In this document: in pieces, positions 13,193 through 16,707 of the stretch | Position numbering within the stretch: position 1 is the stretch's first letter | How the letters are laid out: each line of letters opens with the position of its first letter | DNA from: a bacterium HR20 | Lineage (GTDB): Bacteria > Bacteroidota > Ignavibacteria > Kapaibacteriales > NICIL-2 | Direction: 5' to 3' | Length of the DNA: 16,707 nt | Assembly: GCA_002898675.1 (NCBI GenBank) | Contig: BEHW01000044.1 | Location: 1 to 16,707 of the forward strand | Program-made: the position numbers and the translations under genes | The notes under the pieces: model-generated | What the model was told of the DNA's origin: nothing | The model's input: only the letters and a program-made list of their open reading frames with translations | Databases searched by the model: none

Positions 13193-16100
13193 TGCACATC
13201 TCCGAGAAGTTCAGAGTCAATAATTGCTTCGTTCAACCTGCGGCGTGCATCCAGCCAGGCACGCTCGACGGCAAGGACACGGTCGAGGGCGAGCGCCCAT
13301 TGGTATGCGTCGAGTGTACCATTGGCAAGTTCAGTGGTGGCAATCCTTTCGATCGTTGCTGCTGCACTGAGTGCTTGACGTTCGTAGGTGCTGACTGCGA
13401 CAGCGGCAGCAGTGCGGCGCGCTCGTGCCTCAAGACGCATCCGTTCAAGTTCCCAGCTCACCGCACGCTGCTCCCACTCGGCGCTTGTGATGCTCCAGTC
13501 TGTAGCGCGGAGTTCCGCCATGGCCCACGGCGTCGGCAGTGGAACATTCACTCCCACTCGAAGTGAGCCGAAGCGCGTCTGCGGACCGAAGTACTGCTCA
13601 ATGCCATTGACGTTATGGTAGCCAATTTGCGTTGTGCTGTTGTAGCCAAGCACAAAACTTGGAAGCATGCTCGCTTCTGTGAGCGCGCGCTGTGAGCGTG
13701 CCTGATCAACTTGTGCTGCTGCCTGCTGTACAAGTGGGTGGCGGCTGCTATCGAGCGCGACCAAGAGCGTCGGCGTCCGATCGAAGAGTGAATCGTTTGG
13801 GATATAGCGAGTGCTCGGTTCTCCGAGAGCGCGATTGAACAGTGCAACCGCTGCTTGGTACTGCACTCTGGCAGCAGCAAGCTCAGCACTCACCGAGCTG
13901 CGGTACAGCTGCGCTGTCGCTCGGTGTGCGGCAGTGGCGGCGCCACGTTCGAGCTGCATATGCGCGATCGAATCAGCAAGTGTTGCCAGCGAATCGTTCC
14001 GCTCGAGCAGTGCAACGATGCGGCGCCAGTACGCGACCTCGTAGAACAAGCGTGCAACTTCTGCACGGCGCTGCATCTGGTTCCACTGGCTGCCCCAAAC
14101 AGCTTGTGCGTATTGGCTTTCCCGCTGTGCTTTGCGTGCGACATGCACAGGCGGAAGCTCGATTGGAAGCGCAGCCGATACTCGCGAGTCATTTGTGAAA
14201 GAGTTGAACTTCCCGTACTCCAGCTCAAGTTGCAATGGCGAAAGCTGCAGCCACCCCTTGCGTCGCTCCTCGGCAGAGAGCACGTCGTAGTACCAGCGCA
14301 ATCGGTCGGGATGCTGCTGCTCCATCAGATGGTACGCTTCGCTCAGAGAAATTGGCTGCTGTGCGTTGGCAGCTACCGCAGTCAGTGGAAGAAGGAGAAG
14401 CACCACAGACACTGGAGAAAGACCTGCGCGTTCCTTTCGCTCACGGCGACGTTCGATGGCGATGTAGAGCACCGGCAGCACAACGAGCGTGAGCAACGTT
14501 GCGCTCACTAATCCGCCGATGACGACTGTCGCAAGAGGTCGTTGTACTTCGGCGCCTGGGCTGGTACTGATTGCCATCGGGAGAAACCCGAGTGATGCGA
14601 CCGCAGCAGTCAGGATCACGGGACGAAATCGCACGTGTGTTGCCTCGAGTACAGCGCGGAGCAGCGAACGATTCTGTCGCAGGCGATTTGCTTCGCTGGT
14701 GAGCACAACACCATTGAGCACTGCGATCCCGAAGAGTGCGATAAATCCGACTGCTGCCGAGACGCTGAAGTGAAGCCCGCGTGCAAGGAGTGCGGCCACT
14801 CCGCCGATCGCCGCAAGCGGGACGGCGCTGAAGATGAGCAAGCCATAGCGCAGTGAACCGAATGCAGCGTAGAGCAGCACCAAGATGCCCGCCAGTGCCA
14901 GCGGGACACTCACCGCAAGCCGTGCCCGCGCGTGCTGGAGATTTTCGAACGTCCCCCCGTAGGTGATCGCGTAGCCTGGCGGAAGACGCAGCTCTCGCTC
15001 GACGCGTTGTTGCAGTTCTTCGACAGTTGATGCAATGTCACGTCCGCGGACGTTGAAGCCAACGATGATCCGCCGCCGGGCTGCTTCGCGCTGAATTTGG
15101 TTCGGGCCGAATTCGCTTCGGATGTCGGCGACCTCGTCGAGCGGGACAAGAGTCCCACTGGCGGTGCGGAGCGGGAGTGTGCGCAACCGTTCGGGGTTAT
15201 TTCGAACCGCACTGTCATAGCGGACGACAACATCGAAGCGACGCTCGCCTTCGTAGAACGTCGCGACGCTGGCGCCTGCAAATGCAGCACTAATGGCGCG
15301 GTTGGCGTCTTCGATTGTGATGCCGTACCGTGCGAGCATCGTGCGGTCATACCTAATGACGATCTGTGGCATCCCAAGCATCCGTTCGCGGTAAATATCG
15401 CGTGCTCCCGGAATCGTCGAGGCAATCGAAGCTAATCGTTCTGCGTAGTACGCCAGCGTGTCGAGATCATCGCCGAAGATTTTGCAGACGATGTCCTGCC
15501 GTGCCCCTGTCATGAGCTCATTGAATCGCATCTGCACGGGGAATTGGAAGCCGAACGTTACGCCAGGAACCGACTGGCTGAGCGCGGCATACATCCGCTC
15601 GGCGAGTTCATCGAACGAGCGCGCACGTTCCCACTGGCTTTTCGGTTTGAGAATCACCATCATATCCGATGCTTCGATAGGCATCGGGTCGGTTGGGATT
15701 TCAGAGCTCCCGATTTTGGTGACGACCTTTTCGACTTCGGGGAACGAATCCAGGAGAATGCGGCTACACTGCTGCGTTGCGGCGATAGTCTCCTGGAGAC
15801 TGCTGCCGGTCAGAAGCCGTGTGTCCACTGCGAAATCTCCTTCTTCGAGCTTCGGGATGAACTCGCCGCCTAACTGAGTTGCAGCAACTGCGGAAAGACC
15901 AAAAAGAACGAGTGCGGTCCCCAGTGTTGCGTTCGGACGCCGCAGTGCCCAGTGCAGGACGGGACGGTAGAACCGCTCCAAGTGAGCAACGAGCCGATTG
16001 GCAATGCTTCGTTCCTTGATCGTGATGCCAGAGAGGACGTAGGATGCTGCCGCAGGGACGTACGTCAGCGAAAGCAGGAATGCTCCGCCGAGCGCGTAGA

Positions 16101-16707
16101 GCAGCACCTCTGCCATCGGGCGGAACATCTTTCCTTCGATGCCTTGCAGCGTGAGCACTGGGACGTACACGATCAAAATGATGAGCTGGCCAAAGATCGC
16201 TGCTCGCATTAGGCGCGAGGCAGTTTGTTCGACAACCTCCACGATCGCCAGTGGTGTTGAGCGGGATTGTCGCATGAGCACCCCAAGCTGGTGGAGGACA
16301 CCTTCGACGATAATCACCGCACCATCAACGAGCAAGCCGAAATCAATCGCACCCAGGCTCATCAAGTTGCCGCTGACGCCAACGGTGCGCATCAGGCTTG
16401 CTGCAATCAAAAACGACAGCGGGATGACTGATGCCACAAGCAATGCAGCACGGAGATTCCCGATGAGCAACGCAAGCACCACGATGACGATCGCAGCTCC
16501 TTCGAGCAAATTGGTTCGGACAGTTGCAACCGTGGAGTTGATCATTTTCGTGCGGTCTAAAAACGGCTCGATTGTGATGCCTTCCGGTAACGTCCGCTCG
16601 ATTTGAGCGATGCGTTCTTTGACACGCTTGATGACTGCTGCAGAGTTCTCGCCCTTGAGCATCATGACGACTGCACCGGCAACTTCGCCACGGTCGTTGT
16701 AACACAT
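13189..16707 (-). CDS. Heavy-metal RND pump (CzcA family) fused to a TolC-type outer-membrane factor, 5' end outside the window
   Basis: The visible part is 1172 residues. The reading frame runs off the window edge, so the apparent first Met is not the start; comparison with CzcA suggests about 280 residues are missing. The pump part shows VIKRVKERIAQIERTLPEGI, TM4 with AIDFGLLVDGAVIIVE (Asp122, Asp128 and Glu135 in window numbering), periplasmic domains with YGITIEDANRAISAAF, and TM7-12 ending VVLPVLYIAIERRR. The Asp-Asp-Glu set of TM4 matches CzcA/CnrA (zinc, cobalt, cadmium, nickel exporters) rather than the copper/silver CusA pattern, so divalent-metal export is the likelier job. From about 14361 to the stop the protein is a 390-residue outer-membrane factor of the TolC/CusC family with long Ala/Arg/Gln-rich helices and the GVNVPLP strand. 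The two are separated by a signal-like hydrophobic segment. No separate channel gene is seen nearby, so this one gene would supply pump and channel. Confidence 0.92.
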   Translation of the reverse strand: MCYNDRGEVAGAVVMMLKGENSAAVIKRVKERIAQIERTLPEGITIEPFLDRTKMINSTVATVRTNLLEGAAIVIVVLALLIGNLRAALLVASVIPLSFLIAASLMRTVGVSGNLMSLGAIDFGLLVDGAVIIVEGVLHQLGVLMRQSRSTPLAIVEVVEQTASRLMRAAIFGQLIILIVYVPVLTLQGIEGKMFRPMAEVLLYALGGAFLLSLTYVPAAASYVLSGITIKERSIANRLVAHLERFYRPVLHWALRRPNATLGTALVLFGLSAVAATQLGGEFIPKLEEGDFAVDTRLLTGSSLQETIAATQQCSRILLDSFPEVEKVVTKIGSSEIPTDPMPIEASDMMVILKPKSQWERARSFDELAERMYAALSQSVPGVTFGFQFPVQMRFNELMTGARQDIVCKIFGDDLDTLAYYAERLASIASTIPGARDIYRERMLGMPQIVIRYDRTMLARYGITIEDANRAISAAFAGASVATFYEGERRFDVVVRYDSAVRNNPERLRTLPLRTASGTLVPLDEVADIRSEFGPNQIQREAARRRIIVGFNVRGRDIASTVEELQQRVERELRLPPGYAITYGGTFENLQHARARLAVSVPLALAGILVLLYAAFGSLRYGLLIFSAVPLAAIGGVAALLARGLHFSVSAAVGFIALFGIAVLNGVVLTSEANRLRQNRSLLRAVLEATHVRFRPVILTAAVASLGFLPMAISTSPGAEVQRPLATVVIGGLVSATLLTLVVLPVLYIAIERRRERKERAGLSPVSVVLLLLPLTAVAANAQQPISLSEAYHLMEQQHPDRLRWYYDVLSAEERRKGWLQLSPLQLELEYGKFNSFTNDSRVSAALPIELPPVHVARKAQRESQYAQAVWGSQWNQMQRRAEVARLFYEVAYWRRIVALLERNDSLATLADSIAHMQLERGAATAAHRATAQLYRSSVSAELAAARVQYQAAVALFNRALGEPSTRYIPNDSLFDRTPTLLVALDSSRHPLVQQAAAQVDQARSQRALTEASMLPSFVLGYNSTTQIGYHNVNGIEQYFGPQTRFGSLRVGVNVPLPTPWAMAELRATDWSITSAEWEQRAVSWELERMRLEARARRTAAAVAVSTYERQALSAAATIERIATTELANGTLDAYQWALALDRVLAVERAWLDARRRLNEAIIDSELLGDVQ
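14362..14454 (-). other. Internal signal-peptide-like segment joining pump and channel domains
   Basis: Between the last pump helix and the channel domain lie a basic stretch (ERRRERKERAG), a hydrophobic run (VSVVLLLLPLTAVAA) and Asn-Ala followed by Gln-Gln-Pro. These are the n, h and c regions of a Sec signal peptide, with Ala-Asn-Ala as the -3 to -1 site. Because RND pumps end in the cytoplasm and TolC-type channels must start outside the inner membrane, an extra crossing is needed here in any case. Cleavage after Ala-Asn-Ala would release a 390-residue mature channel. Confidence 0.6.

Overview
The window reads as one stretch of a bacterial chromosome of moderately high GC, probably from the Bacteroidota/Chlorobiota/Ignavibacteria-Kapabacteria side of the FCB group. 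The clues are a Bacteroidota-type outer-membrane beta-barrel protein, an EF-G2-like second elongation factor G, and a CzcA-type RND pump whose C-terminus carries a TolC-type domain, an architecture common in Bacteroidota. The placement is an inference from gene types, not from a phylogenetic marker. No rRNA, tRNA, CRISPR array or insertion sequence with a transposase was found.

Layout. (1) 74-3281, plus strand: murF (peptidoglycan precursor ligase), a hotdog acyl-CoA thioesterase and tyrS, close together or overlapping, so probably one transcript. (2) 3325-4169: two regulators placed head to head, mraZ (minus) and a lexA-like gene (plus). Both keep their 5' parts and both have lost their 3' parts. 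The space between them is rich in operator-like signals: a pair of MraZ boxes, a 23-bp dyad, and a 19-bp direct repeat in front of the lexA-like gene. (3) 4170-4356: AT-rich spacer with a hairpin and a short inverted repeat. (4) 4357-5535, minus: acyl-CoA dehydrogenase. (5) 5990-8408: a lipoprotein with two similar halves (plus), an outer-membrane beta-barrel protein (minus) and a small SRPBCC-fold protein (plus). (6) 8419-12004, minus: EF-G2-like GTPase and RmuC. (7) 12059-16707, minus: a heavy-metal efflux unit made of an RND pump joined to an outer-membrane factor (its N-terminal quarter lies beyond the window) and a periplasmic adaptor overlapping it by 4 bp.

How they work together. The metal-efflux pair could supply all three parts of a tripartite pump from two genes. 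The join between pump and outer-membrane factor contains a basic stretch, a hydrophobic run and an Ala-Asn-Ala/Gln site that looks like a signal peptide. This suggests a polyprotein cut after membrane insertion. The other genes are mostly household functions with no shared pathway.

The most unusual part is 3325-4169. It looks like a displaced or duplicated fragment carrying the divergent control region of mraZ and a lexA-like gene, with both outward-facing gene ends cut off. I found no convincing defence system, phage or conjugative module.
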